This document shows positions 52,660 through 61,268 of a DNA stretch of 64,000 nt, piece after piece; positions within the stretch are counted from its first letter, which is position 1, and the number at the start of each line of letters is the position of its first letter. The translations under genes were made by a program, and so were the position numbers. The stretch is from Aurantibrevibacter litoralis (GTDB lineage Bacteria; Bacteroidota; Bacteroidia; Flavobacteriales; Flavobacteriaceae): contig NZ_JAYEEQ010000009.1 in the NCBI RefSeq assembly GCF_034651555.1, forward strand, positions 1 to 64,000. The letters are read 5' to 3'. Under the pieces are notes generated by a model, which saw only the letters and a program-made list of their open reading frames with translations, had not been told where the DNA came from and did not search any database.

Positions 52660-54798
52660 ATGTATACGATATGCAAAATTGCAACTGTTTTTTTATTTAG
52701 TCTTATTTTCGCACTTTCTTGCACAAACCCTAAAAATAGCGATTTGCAGATGAGCGCACCCAAGGCCAAAAAAATCCCGAAGGAATTAAGAACGCATAAC
52801 GACCTTAGAATTGATCATTATTTTTGGCTTAAGGATCGAGAAGACCCTGAGGTAATTGCCTATCTCAATGAGGAAAATGCATATTTTGAAGCGAAAACAA
52901 GCCATACAAAAGATTTTCAGGCAGCCCTTTTTGAAGAAATGAAATCCCGAATAAAAGAGGACGATGCCTCTGTACCATACAAACACAATGGATATTGGTA
53001 TGCTACTCGGTATGAATTGGGTGGAGAATATCCCATTTACGCCAGACATAAGGAAAAAGTGGATGCCCCCGAAGAAATTATGTTCAATTGTAACGCTTTG
53101 GCCAAGGATCAGGAGTATTTCAATTTAGGAGGGCTAAACATTAGCCGAGATAACGAACTGGCCGCTTTTGGTGTAGATACCGTTGGTAGGCGACAGTATT
53201 ATATTCAAATCAAGAATTTACAAACCGGAGAACTATATCCGGATAAGATAGATGATACCACGGGAGGTTCTGTATGGGCAGATGACCACAAGACACTCTT
53301 CTACACAAGAAAGGATCCGGTTACCTTGCGTTCAGATAAAATATACAAACATATCTTGGGTACACCTACTGAAGAGGATCAATTGGTGTATCATGAAGAA
53401 GACGAAACTTTCGATACCTTTATTTACCGTTCAAAGTCGGAGAAATACCTTATCATAGGATCAACAAGTACACTAACTTCGGAGTATCGTTTAGCGCGCA
53501 CAGACGATCCATCCTTTACCTTCAAAATTTTTTCTCCAAGAGAAAGAGGTCTGGAGTATTCCATTTCGCACTATAAAAAGGAATTTTATATTTTGACGAA
53601 TAAGGACGGAGCTACGAATTTTAAGTTGATGCAAGCCACGGAAAACCAGACCGAAGCTATACATTGGAAGGAGTTTATACCGCATCGGGAAGATGTTTTG
53701 TTGGAAGATATCGACATTTTTAAAGATCATTATGTGCTTTCTGAAAGGGAAAATGGGCTGTCCAAACTAAAAATTGCGCGTTGGGATAGAAAAGAAACCT
53801 ATTACCTTCCTTTTAATAATGAAACGTACAACGCCTATGTGGGAACCAATCCTGATTTTGATACGGAGATATTGCGATATGGGTATAATTCCCTTACAAC
53901 GCCAAGTTCTGTAATCGACTTTAACATGCGTACCCGGGAGAAAGAGATAAAGAAGGAGCAAGAAGTCTTGGGAGGTACATTTAAAAAAGAAAATTACGTA
54001 TCCGAACGCATTTGGGCTACAGCGCGCGATGGAGTAAAGATACCTATGTCTTTAGTATACCATAGAGACACTAAACGAGACGGTACTAGCCCGTTATTGC
54101 AATACGCCTACGGCTCCTATGGATATACCGTAGACCCTTCTTTTTCTACCGTTCGCCTAAGTTTGTTAGATAGGGGGTTTATTTATGTTATTGCGCATGT
54201 ACGAGGTGGAGAATATTTAGGGCGAAAGTGGTACGAGGAAGGGAAATTATTAAAAAAGAAAAATAGCTTTACCGATTTTATAGATTGCTCCCAATTTCTA
54301 ATTAATCAAAAATACACCTCCCCCAATCACTTGTATGCCATGGGGGGCTCGGCTGGAGGTTTACTCATGGGTGCTGTTATGAACATGGCTCCTGAACTTT
54401 ACAATGGCGTTATTGCGGCTGTTCCTTTTGTAGATGTGGTAACCACAATGCTCGACGAGTCTATACCCTTAACTACCGGAGAATATGATGAATGGGGCAA
54501 TCCAAATGATAAAATATACTATGAGTATATGAAATCGTATTCACCCTATGACAATGTGGCGGCCTTGAAGTATCCAAACACTTTGGTTACTACAGGATTG
54601 CACGATTCTCAAGTGCAATACTTTGAACCCGCCAAATGGGTGGCCAAGTTAAGAGCACTGAAAACAGGAGACACTATGATATTGCTTCATGTTAATATGG
54701 ATGCCGGACATGGAGGCGCATCAGGACGTTTTGAATCGCTTAAAGAAGTGGCGAAGGAGTACACTTTTTTACTAGATTTGGAGGGCAAAGTCGATTAA
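52660..54798 (+). CDS. Prolyl oligopeptidase-type S9 peptidase (lipoprotein)
   Basis: Serine peptidase of 712 residues, close to oligopeptidase B/protease II in layout. The signal IATVFLFSLIFALSC predicts a lipoprotein, so it acts in the periplasm. An N-terminal beta-propeller is followed by the alpha/beta hydrolase domain, with the nucleophile S564 in GGSAGGLLMG, Asp in TTGLHDSQVQYFEP and His in NMDAGHGGASGR. The frame is open from 52534, inside ybaB, but ATG at 52660 starts the signal peptide. Confidence 0.92.
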   Translation: MYTICKIATVFLFSLIFALSCTNPKNSDLQMSAPKAKKIPKELRTHNDLRIDHYFWLKDREDPEVIAYLNEENAYFEAKTSHTKDFQAALFEEMKSRIKEDDASVPYKHNGYWYATRYELGGEYPIYARHKEKVDAPEEIMFNCNALAKDQEYFNLGGLNISRDNELAAFGVDTVGRRQYYIQIKNLQTGELYPDKIDDTTGGSVWADDHKTLFYTRKDPVTLRSDKIYKHILGTPTEEDQLVYHEEDETFDTFIYRSKSEKYLIIGSTSTLTSEYRLARTDDPSFTFKIFSPRERGLEYSISHYKKEFYILTNKDGATNFKLMQATENQTEAIHWKEFIPHREDVLLEDIDIFKDHYVLSERENGLSKLKIARWDRKETYYLPFNNETYNAYVGTNPDFDTEILRYGYNSLTTPSSVIDFNMRTREKEIKKEQEVLGGTFKKENYVSERIWATARDGVKIPMSLVYHRDTKRDGTSPLLQYAYGSYGYTVDPSFSTVRLSLLDRGFIYVIAHVRGGEYLGRKWYEEGKLLKKKNSFTDFIDCSQFLINQKYTSPNHLYAMGGSAGGLLMGAVMNMAPELYNGVIAAVPFVDVVTTMLDESIPLTTGEYDEWGNPNDKIYYEYMKSYSPYDNVAALKYPNTLVTTGLHDSQVQYFEPAKWVAKLRALKTGDTMILLHVNMDAGHGGASGRFESLKEVAKEYTFLLDLEGKVD

Positions 54799-54812
54799 TT
54801 AAAAAAAAAGCT

Positions 54813-54820
54813 TAATTTTG
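54813..54820 (+). promoter_or_regulatory. -7 promoter box of the cysteine-synthase-like gene
   Basis: TAATTTTG is a perfect TAnnTTTG, about 60 bases before the ATG at 54880. A long A run lies just upstream. Confidence 0.5.
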
Positions 54821-54879
54821 TTGCGGGTTTTTTGTTTTTTATCCTAATAAAAAGCCCTCCATAAACTAGAAAAGCCTAT

Positions 54880-55920
54880 ATGGAACATACGATAAACGCT
54901 TACAATAATATCCTTGAACTTATAGGAAATACCCCACTAGTACGACTTAATAATATAACAGCAGCCCTTTCAGGTAATTTTTTCGCAAAAATGGAATCTT
55001 GTAATCCCGGTCATTCCTCAAAAGACAGGATTGCGGCATACATTATTGAAGATGCGGAACAAAAAGGCATTTTAACCAAAGGCAATACCATTATTGAAAC
55101 CACTTCCGGAAATACCGGATTTAGCATTGCAATGGTGAGTATCATAAAGGGATACGACTGTATTTTAGCAGTAAGTTCTAAGTCTTCACAAGATAAGATA
55201 GACATGCTCCGCACCATGGGTGCCAAAGTGTATGTTTGTCCTGCCCATGTTAGCGCAGATGATCCAAGATCATATTATCAGGTAGCGAAAAGGTTGCACG
55301 AAGAAACAAAGGGTTCAGTATACATCAACCAATATTTTAATGCGCTAAATAGTGAGGCGCACTACAAAACTACAGGTCCTGAAATTTGGGAGCAAACCAA
55401 TGGTCATATTACCCATTTGGTAACTTGTAGTGGCACAGGTGGTACCATATCCGGAACCGGCAAGTTTTTAAAGGAACAAAATCCAAATATCCGAATCATT
55501 GGTGTAGATGCCTTCGGTTCGGTGTTAAAAAAATATCATGAAACCGGCGAATTTGATTCCAATGAAATATATCCTTATCGCATTGAAGGCTTAGGAAAAA
55601 ACCTCATTCCGGGTACCACAGATTTTGATGTTATTGATGAATTTATTAAAGTATCTGATGAAGATAGTGCCCATAGTGCCCGTGAATTATGTAGAACCGA
55701 AGGTATTTTTGCGGGTTATACCAGTGGTGCCGTCATTCAAGCAGTAAAGCAATTAAGTGCCGAAGGTGAGTTTCATAAGAATAGTAATGTCGTTGTAATA
55801 CTTCCCGATCACGGATCGCGGTATATGAGTAAAATTTATAGCGATCAGTGGATGAACAATCAAGGCTTTTTCGATGTGAAAAATGTGGAAGAGAAGCAGC
55901 AAGTTCAATTTATAAAGTAG
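54880..55920 (+). CDS. PLP-dependent cysteine-synthase-like enzyme, candidate cysteate synthase
   Basis: The 346-residue fold-type II PLP protein has NTPLVRLNNI, the PLP lysine K48 in GHSSKDRIA, the TSGNTG loop (from T75) and GTGGTISGTGKFLKEQNP. It has no C-terminal CBS domains. By sequence alone it could be cysteine synthase or cystathionine beta-synthase. The next gene is an alpha-oxoamine synthase, a pairing that in Bacteroidota suggests sulfonolipid (capnine) synthesis, where this enzyme would make cysteate. That assignment is inference. Confidence 0.78.
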   Translation: MEHTINAYNNILELIGNTPLVRLNNITAALSGNFFAKMESCNPGHSSKDRIAAYIIEDAEQKGILTKGNTIIETTSGNTGFSIAMVSIIKGYDCILAVSSKSSQDKIDMLRTMGAKVYVCPAHVSADDPRSYYQVAKRLHEETKGSVYINQYFNALNSEAHYKTTGPEIWEQTNGHITHLVTCSGTGGTISGTGKFLKEQNPNIRIIGVDAFGSVLKKYHETGEFDSNEIYPYRIEGLGKNLIPGTTDFDVIDEFIKVSDEDSAHSARELCRTEGIFAGYTSGAVIQAVKQLSAEGEFHKNSNVVVILPDHGSRYMSKIYSDQWMNNQGFFDVKNVEEKQQVQFIK

Positions 55921-56018
55921 GTAGGTGATACGTACCTATAAGAATAAAATAAAAGCAAGAACCAACAACCATTAGTTTCTTCTCTAAATAAATATGCGCA
56001 ATACAATTCAAAAATGCA

Positions 56019-56026
56019 TATTTTTG
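56019..56026 (+). promoter_or_regulatory. -7 promoter box of the alpha-oxoamine synthase gene
   Basis: TATTTTTG is a perfect TAnnTTTG, 22 bases before the ATG at 56049. The gene may therefore be transcribed independently of its upstream partner. Confidence 0.5.
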
Positions 56027-56048
56027 CTTTAAAATCAATCCTGGTTAC

Positions 56049-57308
56049 ATGAGAGACTTATTTGATAGAATTATTGAAAATAAAGGTCCTTTAGGCAAAT
56101 GGGCTTCACAAGCAGAAGGTTATTTTGTTTTTCCCAAACTAGAAGGTCCTATTTCTAATAGAATGAAATTCCAAGGTAAAGATGTCATTACCTGGAGCAT
56201 AAACGATTATCTTGGACTTGCCAGCCTGCCTGAAATTAAAAAAGTGGATGGCGAAGCAGCCATGGAACACGGTGCCGCTTACCCTATGGGCGCGCGGATG
56301 ATGAGTGGCCATACCGATTTTCATGAGCAATTAGAAAATGAATTGGCCGCTTTTGTAAATAAAGAGGCCGCTTACCTTTTAAATTTTGGCTATCAGGGTA
56401 TTATGTCGGCTATTGATGCCTTAGTTGCCAAAGACGATATTATCGTATACGATGTAGATTCTCATGCCTGTATTATAGATGGGGTTAGACTTCACATGGG
56501 CAAACGCTTTACCTTTAAGCACAACGATGTGGAGAGTTTAGAAAAAAATCTCGATCGGGCAACTAAAATGGCGGAACAAACCGGTGGTGGAATTTTAGTA
56601 ATTACCGAAGGTGTTTTTGGAATGCGTGGCGAGCAAGGAAAACTTAGAGAGATAGTAGCCTTAAAAGAAAAGTTTCAGTTTCGTCTTTTGGTAGATGATG
56701 CTCATGGTTTTGGAACCTTAGGAAAAACAGGCGCAGGAGCAGGGGAGGAGCAAGGTGTACAAGATGGTATTGATGTGTATTTTGCCACTTTTGCGAAATC
56801 CATGGCGGGTATTGGTGCTTTTTTAGCAGCCGACAAGGAAGTTATCAATTATTTAAAATACAATTTGCGTTCTCAAATGTTTGCCAAATCGCTCCCTATG
56901 ATTTTTGTAAAGGGTGCGCTAAAACGGTTAGATATGTTGCGTTCCATGCCAGAGTTAAAAGCCAAACTATGGGAGAACGTAAACGCATTGCAAAATGGTT
57001 TAAAAAGCAAAGGATTTAACATAGGAAATACTAATACCTGTGTTACCCCGGTGTACCTTAATGGAAGCATCCCGGAAGCCATGGCATTGGTAAAAGATTT
57101 ACGAGAAAACTTTGGTATTTTTTGTTCTATTGTGGTGTACCCCGTTATTCCTAAAGGACTTATTCTCCTTAGAATGATACCGACCGCAACTCATACCATA
57201 GAAGATATTACCATTACGTTAGACGCCTTTTCTGCAATTCGCGATCGTTTAGAGAACGGAACATACAAAAGACTTTCTGCGGCGGTTGCGGCTGCCATGG
57301 GCGAATAA
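56049..57308 (+). CDS. Alpha-oxoamine synthase, candidate cysteate fatty acyltransferase
   Basis: The 419-residue fold-type I PLP enzyme is related to serine palmitoyltransferase, 2-amino-3-ketobutyrate CoA ligase and 8-amino-7-oxononanoate synthase. Motifs are ITWSINDYLGLA, GARMMSGHTDFHEQLENELAAF, LVDDAHGFGTLG (PLP pyridine Asp) and TFAKSMAGIGAF with the Schiff-base K250. No biotin gene is near. Behind a cysteine-synthase-like gene, condensation of cysteate with a fatty acyl thioester (capnine synthesis) is the favoured role. Serine palmitoyltransferase remains possible. Confidence 0.78.
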   Translation: MRDLFDRIIENKGPLGKWASQAEGYFVFPKLEGPISNRMKFQGKDVITWSINDYLGLASLPEIKKVDGEAAMEHGAAYPMGARMMSGHTDFHEQLENELAAFVNKEAAYLLNFGYQGIMSAIDALVAKDDIIVYDVDSHACIIDGVRLHMGKRFTFKHNDVESLEKNLDRATKMAEQTGGGILVITEGVFGMRGEQGKLREIVALKEKFQFRLLVDDAHGFGTLGKTGAGAGEEQGVQDGIDVYFATFAKSMAGIGAFLAADKEVINYLKYNLRSQMFAKSLPMIFVKGALKRLDMLRSMPELKAKLWENVNALQNGLKSKGFNIGNTNTCVTPVYLNGSIPEAMALVKDLRENFGIFCSIVVYPVIPKGLILLRMIPTATHTIEDITITLDAFSAIRDRLENGTYKRLSAAVAAAMGE

Positions 57309-57330
57309 CATAAATTCGTAGTTAAAATTA

Positions 57331-57359
57331 AATCCCAACCGCAACGTTGGGATTTTTTT
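57331..57359 (+). terminator. Terminator of the alpha-oxoamine synthase gene
   Basis: Perfect 9-bp stem AATCCCAAC/GTTGGGATT (57331-57339, 57346-57354) with a six-base loop and seven T, 23 bases after the stop. Confidence 0.88.
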
Positions 57360-57520
57360 ATTTTAAGGACGGATGCTATTCCAGATTCTCCCGTTTTGTT
57401 GTAATTCACCACAAGTAAACCCTTTGTATGCTTAGATTTAATAACGCAAATAAGGATTCCTGACACGCATGGCGGGTCTAACAAATTCCACTAAAAAGGG
57501 AGGTATATATTCTTTTAAGC

Positions 57521-57562
57521 AAAAAACCATATCAATCTGATATTTAGATTAATATGGTTTTT
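57521..57562 (-). terminator. Terminator of tRNA-Ser
   Basis: Long stem AAAAACCATAT/ATATGGTTTTT (57522-57532, 57552-57562) extended by AATCT/AGATT after one mismatch. On the minus strand it begins five bases after the tRNA 3' end and is followed by T. The spacer 57360-57520 has no other recognisable feature. Confidence 0.75.
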
Positions 57563-57567
57563 AAATG

Positions 57568-57652
57568 CGGAGGAAGAGGGATTCGAACCCCCGGAGGTGT
57601 GACCCTCAACAGTTTTCAAGACTGCCGCAATCGACCACTCTGCCATTCCTCC
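57568..57652 (-). tRNA. tRNA-Ser (anticodon UGA)
   Basis: 85-nt class II tRNA. Acceptor stem GGAGGAA/TTCCTCC with discriminator G; anticodon loop CTTGAAA gives anticodon TGA for UCA codons. It has a long variable arm (GAGGGTCACACCTCC region) and a T arm with GGTTCGAATCC. CCA is not encoded. Confidence 0.96.
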
Positions 57653-57766
57653 AAAATAAGTCCAAAGGGTACCCTTTGGCGGGTGCAAATATAATAACCC
57701 TTTTCATTCTTTAAAAGGTTTTAGACATTATTTATCTTCTGCCTGTCATTTATTTCCTTAATCCGC

Positions 57767-57774
57767 TATTTTTG
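57767..57774 (+). promoter_or_regulatory. -7 promoter box directly before the TSUP gene (possible leaderless start)
   Basis: TATTTTTG is a perfect TAnnTTTG ending four bases before the ATG at 57779, the same arrangement as at cvfB. No TTG is seen at the -33 distance. Confidence 0.5.
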
Positions 57775-57778
57775 TGCC

Positions 57779-58537
57779 ATGGAAGCATGGTATTATTATG
57801 TGGCTTTGGCTGCTGTTGGTTTTTTAGTAGGTTTTCTAAATACCCTTGCCGGCGGTGGATCCTTGTTGAGTTTACCCATTTTAATTTTTCTTGGCTTACC
57901 TCCAAGTGTAGCTAATGGCACCAACCGAATCGCAGTTTTGGTACAGGGAATCGCCAATGTAGCCGGTTACAAAAGCAAAGGTATAGAGGTAAGTTCTAAA
58001 TTTATTTGGTTTTTATCCCTTGCCGCTGCAGTCGGAACCGTCATAGGATCTAAACTGGCCTTAGAAATAGACGATAAACTTTTCAACCGAATATTGGCCG
58101 TGGTAATGTTGCTAATGGTACTTTTAATGATTTTTCAACCCAAAACACCCGTAGCGACATTTACGGAAAGGCTTACAGGAAAGTTTAATGTTTGGGGATT
58201 TGTAGCTTTCTTTTTTATAGGTATCTATGGGGGCTTCATACAGGCGGGCACAGGCATCTTCATGCTACTGGCACTCTCTTCTATAAACAGAATTAGTTTA
58301 ATGAAATCAAACGTCATTAAGGCAGTTGTTATGCTCGCCTATACGGTGGTAGCTGTTATTTTTTTTGGTCTCAGTGGAAAACTAAATTGGGAAATAGGGT
58401 TAACTTTGGCCTCGGGTCAGGCTTTAGGCGGATGGATTACAAGTCGGTGGTCTGTAAATAAGGGAGATGGTATTGTCAAAATTTTAATGATTGTGGTCAT
58501 TGCGGCCATGTCTGTAAAACTTTGGTTCTTCAATTAA
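57779..58537 (+). CDS. TSUP-family sulfite exporter/permease-like protein (TauE/SafE)
   Basis: The 252-residue membrane protein has about eight helices in two related halves. The first has the family pattern GFLVGFLNTLAGGGSLLSLPILIFLGLPPSVANGTNRIAVL; the second repeats it as FFIGIYGGFIQAGTGIFMLLALSSINRISLMKSNVIKAVVML. Members move sulfite, sulfonates or other organic anions; the substrate cannot be told. The nearby sulfonolipid candidates make a sulfur compound thinkable but unproven. Confidence 0.88.
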   Translation: MEAWYYYVALAAVGFLVGFLNTLAGGGSLLSLPILIFLGLPPSVANGTNRIAVLVQGIANVAGYKSKGIEVSSKFIWFLSLAAAVGTVIGSKLALEIDDKLFNRILAVVMLLMVLLMIFQPKTPVATFTERLTGKFNVWGFVAFFFIGIYGGFIQAGTGIFMLLALSSINRISLMKSNVIKAVVMLAYTVVAVIFFGLSGKLNWEIGLTLASGQALGGWITSRWSVNKGDGIVKILMIVVIAAMSVKLWFFN

Positions 58538-58546
58538 AACGAAAAC

Positions 58547-59182
58547 ATGAGTAAAAGTATAAAAAATTTGGAATGGCGCTATGCCGTTAAAAAATTTGAT
58601 GCGTTTAAGACGGTGTCTCCTAAAAAAATAGAAATTTTAAAACAAGCTTTTAATCTAACGGCTACTTCTTATGGTTTGCAACCAATTACGTTGGTAATTG
58701 TACAAAACAAAGAGTTTCAACAACGGCTACTTCCGTTTACGTATAATCAAGATCAAGTAGTGCAGGCCTCACATGTGTTGGTATTTTGCATTCAAAAAAA
58801 CATAAGTACCGCCTACATCAATGCGTATTTTGATCGCGTTGCAAAAATTAGGAGTACCGAAGAACGTATTTTAGAGCCTTACCGAACGGCTTTAATTGCT
58901 GATTTTGCTAAGAAAACAAAAGACGATATAGCCCAATGGGCTACACAACAGGCCTATTTGGCTATGGGTAATTTGTTAACCATTTGTGCCCAAGAGAGAA
59001 TAGATGCCTGCCCTATGGAAGGTTTTATACCGGAAAAATATGCCACAGTGCTGCATTTAGATACCAAAGAGCTACACCCCGTATTGGTGATGCCTATAGG
59101 GTATAGGGCAGAAGATGATCTCTTTTCAGATTTAAAAAAAGTACGGAAAAAAGTAACAGAAAGTGTTATTGAAATGTATTGA
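58547..59182 (+). CDS. Nitroreductase-family NAD(P)H oxidoreductase
   Basis: FMN-dependent oxidoreductase of 211 residues, like NfsB or dihydropteridine reductase. It starts SIKNLEWRYAVKKFD (FMN phosphate-contacting Arg/Lys region), then LTATSYGLQPITLVIVQN, and has QAYLAMGNLLTICAQERIDACPMEGF, the usual dimer and FMN segment. The substrate is unknown. Its start is nine bases after the TSUP stop, so both are probably on one transcript. Confidence 0.88.
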   Translation: MSKSIKNLEWRYAVKKFDAFKTVSPKKIEILKQAFNLTATSYGLQPITLVIVQNKEFQQRLLPFTYNQDQVVQASHVLVFCIQKNISTAYINAYFDRVAKIRSTEERILEPYRTALIADFAKKTKDDIAQWATQQAYLAMGNLLTICAQERIDACPMEGFIPEKYATVLHLDTKELHPVLVMPIGYRAEDDLFSDLKKVRKKVTESVIEMY

Positions 59183-59245
59183 TTCTATTTTTTAGTTTGA
59201 TGTTGTATTGTTATTTTTTAAAAACTATACGTTTAAAATTGAGTT

Positions 59246-60436
59246 ATGCCGGGATTTGAACTTTTTGGAGATAGGGAAAAAAACGAAGTACAAGAGGTAT
59301 TAAATACCGGCGTACTTATGCGCTACGGGTTTGATGCCGCACGGAACGGACAATGGAAAGCCAAGCAGCTAGAGACTGAAATAGCACAACGTATGCAGGC
59401 AACCCATGCATTGGTGCTTAGCAGTGGTACAGCGGCCCTCACCGTAGCCTTAACAGTGGCAAACGTTGGAGCCGGAGACGAGGTTATCTTGCCTACTTTT
59501 ACTTTTGTTGCCAGTTTTGAAGCTGTCTTGGCAGTTGGTGCTGTCCCTGTTTTGGTAGATGTAGATGATACCCTTACCCTAGACCCTGTGGCGGTAGAAA
59601 GGGCTATCACCCCAAAAACAAAAGTAATCATGCCGGTACACATGTGTGGTTCTATGGCAGATCTTAGACCTTTAAATCGTTTGTGTAAAAAGCATGGTAT
59701 TTTTTTAGTGGAGGATGCCTGTCAGGCCATCGGTGGAAGTTATGAAAGCAAGCCTTTGGGTAGTTATGGCGATTTGGGGTGCTTTTCTTTCGATTATGTA
59801 AAAACAATTACCTGTGGTGAAGGCGGTGCACTCATCACCCATAATACCGAATTTTACAAAAATGCGGATCAATTTTCAGATCATGGTCATGATCATGTTG
59901 GAACTAATAGGGGAGCAGAAGAGCACCCTTTTTTGGGTTTCAATTTCCGACTATCCGAATTACATGCCGCTGTAGGATTGGCTCAAATTCGTAGATTAGA
60001 TTCATTTTTAGAAATACAAAAACAAAACTATACCATCCTTAAAAATGCCTTACAAACCGTTTCTGGAATTACATTTAGAAGGGTGCCTCATGGCGGTGTA
60101 GAAAACTATTCCTTCCTTAGTTTTTATCTACCAACACGAGAATTGGCAAAAAAAGCGGAAATGCATCTTCAGAAAGGGGGAATCGATTCCTGTTTCTATT
60201 GGTATGACAATAATTGGCATTACCACAAACAATGGCAGCATTTAAAGGAACTGAAATCGATCGCCCCAGTATCCCAACAGATACAGCAAGGATTACCGAA
60301 CTATGTCTTATCAGATTTTTCGCAGTCCGATTATTGGGTGGGTCGAAACCTCTCCTGTTTAATTAAGCTAGGGTGGTCCAAAGAGGAATTACAGGGGCGT
60401 GCCGATAAAATGGTAACCATTTTAAACAATTTATAG
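59246..60436 (+). CDS. DegT/DnrJ/EryC1/StrS-family aminotransferase
   Basis: PLP-dependent sugar aminotransferase-like protein of 396 residues. Blocks seen are LVLSSGTAALTVAL, DEVILPTFTFVASFEAVLAVGAVPVLVDVD, LVEDACQAIGGSYESKPLGSYGDLGCFSFDYVKTITCGEGGALIT with the PLP lysine K186, and GFNFRLSELHAAVGLAQIRRLD. No sugar-nucleotide genes are nearby, so the amino-sugar product cannot be predicted. It lies 63 bases after the nitroreductase gene. Confidence 0.88.
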   Translation: MPGFELFGDREKNEVQEVLNTGVLMRYGFDAARNGQWKAKQLETEIAQRMQATHALVLSSGTAALTVALTVANVGAGDEVILPTFTFVASFEAVLAVGAVPVLVDVDDTLTLDPVAVERAITPKTKVIMPVHMCGSMADLRPLNRLCKKHGIFLVEDACQAIGGSYESKPLGSYGDLGCFSFDYVKTITCGEGGALITHNTEFYKNADQFSDHGHDHVGTNRGAEEHPFLGFNFRLSELHAAVGLAQIRRLDSFLEIQKQNYTILKNALQTVSGITFRRVPHGGVENYSFLSFYLPTRELAKKAEMHLQKGGIDSCFYWYDNNWHYHKQWQHLKELKSIAPVSQQIQQGLPNYVLSDFSQSDYWVGRNLSCLIKLGWSKEELQGRADKMVTILNNL

Positions 60437-60498
60437 GCACTTTAAAAGGTAAGCTGAGCATCGCATAAATAGATATACAACCCTTATTTTAAGACATC

Positions 60499-61032
60499 AT
60501 GGTTACTCTAAAGATCAAAATTATAAAAATAGGTATTCTCAGTTTTGTTATAGGTCTATGTTCTTTTTCCTGTGACCAAAGAAGTGAACTTAGTTCTGTG
60601 AATGCTGTAAATTGGAAACAACGAGCCAAAGCCCTTCCGCATTCCGATTCTTTAAGCCTAGGCACAACTTATTTGTCCGTGTATTCGCAAATTTATAGTG
60701 CTACAGAACATCGTACCCAAGATCTAACGGCAACCATTAGCATGCGCAATACAAGTTTAAAAGATTCGTTGTACGTGGTCAATGCCCGATATTACAATAC
60801 CCAAGGCTTACTAATACGCATTTATTTTGATGAACCAATTTTTTTGGAACCTATGGAAACAGTGGCTATTGTAATTGATGAGTTAGATAAGCAAGGGGGT
60901 ACAGGAGCTAATTTTGTTTTTGATTGGGGAATAAAAACAAATGCCCCCGAACCCCTATTTGAAGCCGTAATGATTTCCACATCGGGTCAACAAGGCTTGT
61001 CATTTACCACTCAGGGTCAGAGAATACAGTAA
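60499..61032 (+). CDS. DUF3124 lipoprotein
   Basis: The 177-residue protein has a lipoprotein signal ending CSFSC. The mature part has the DUF3124 pattern: GTTYLSVYSQIYSATEHRTQDLTATISMRNTSLKDSLYVVNARYYNTQGLLIRIYFDEPIFLEPMETVAIVIDE and GGTGANFVFDW. This is a beta-rich extracytoplasmic domain of unknown function. It lies 62 bases after the aminotransferase gene. Confidence 0.83.
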   Translation: MVTLKIKIIKIGILSFVIGLCSFSCDQRSELSSVNAVNWKQRAKALPHSDSLSLGTTYLSVYSQIYSATEHRTQDLTATISMRNTSLKDSLYVVNARYYNTQGLLIRIYFDEPIFLEPMETVAIVIDELDKQGGTGANFVFDWGIKTNAPEPLFEAVMISTSGQQGLSFTTQGQRIQ

Positions 61033-61268
61033 ACGATGTCTAAGAACAGCCGCAAGGCAAAGGAGAAGTGGTTGCTAAAATCCCTAGGATTGCTCTGGGG
61101 AATTCTTTAGTTGATAAGAATCCTTTACATTACATTTCAACCCGAGTCTGTACTACCTCCCATACCGATGCTACCAACTAGAATGGTACGCATGTACGCG
61201 TAGTGGGATATTTAAATCAAGAAAATGGAATAACAAAGAGACCTCCGCTTAGGTAGATTGCTTTGCCA
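61033..61268. repeat. Intergenic region with degenerate copy of the repeat near 26.8 kb
   Basis: No gene. CAAAGGAG (61058-61065), a hairpin with TCCC/GGGGA (about 61081-61101) and GGAATTCTTTAG (61099-61110) follow the same order as at 26792-26843; the distance from CAAAGGAG to GGAATTC is 41 bases here and 40 there. The rest of the spacer shows nothing recognisable. Confidence 0.5.
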
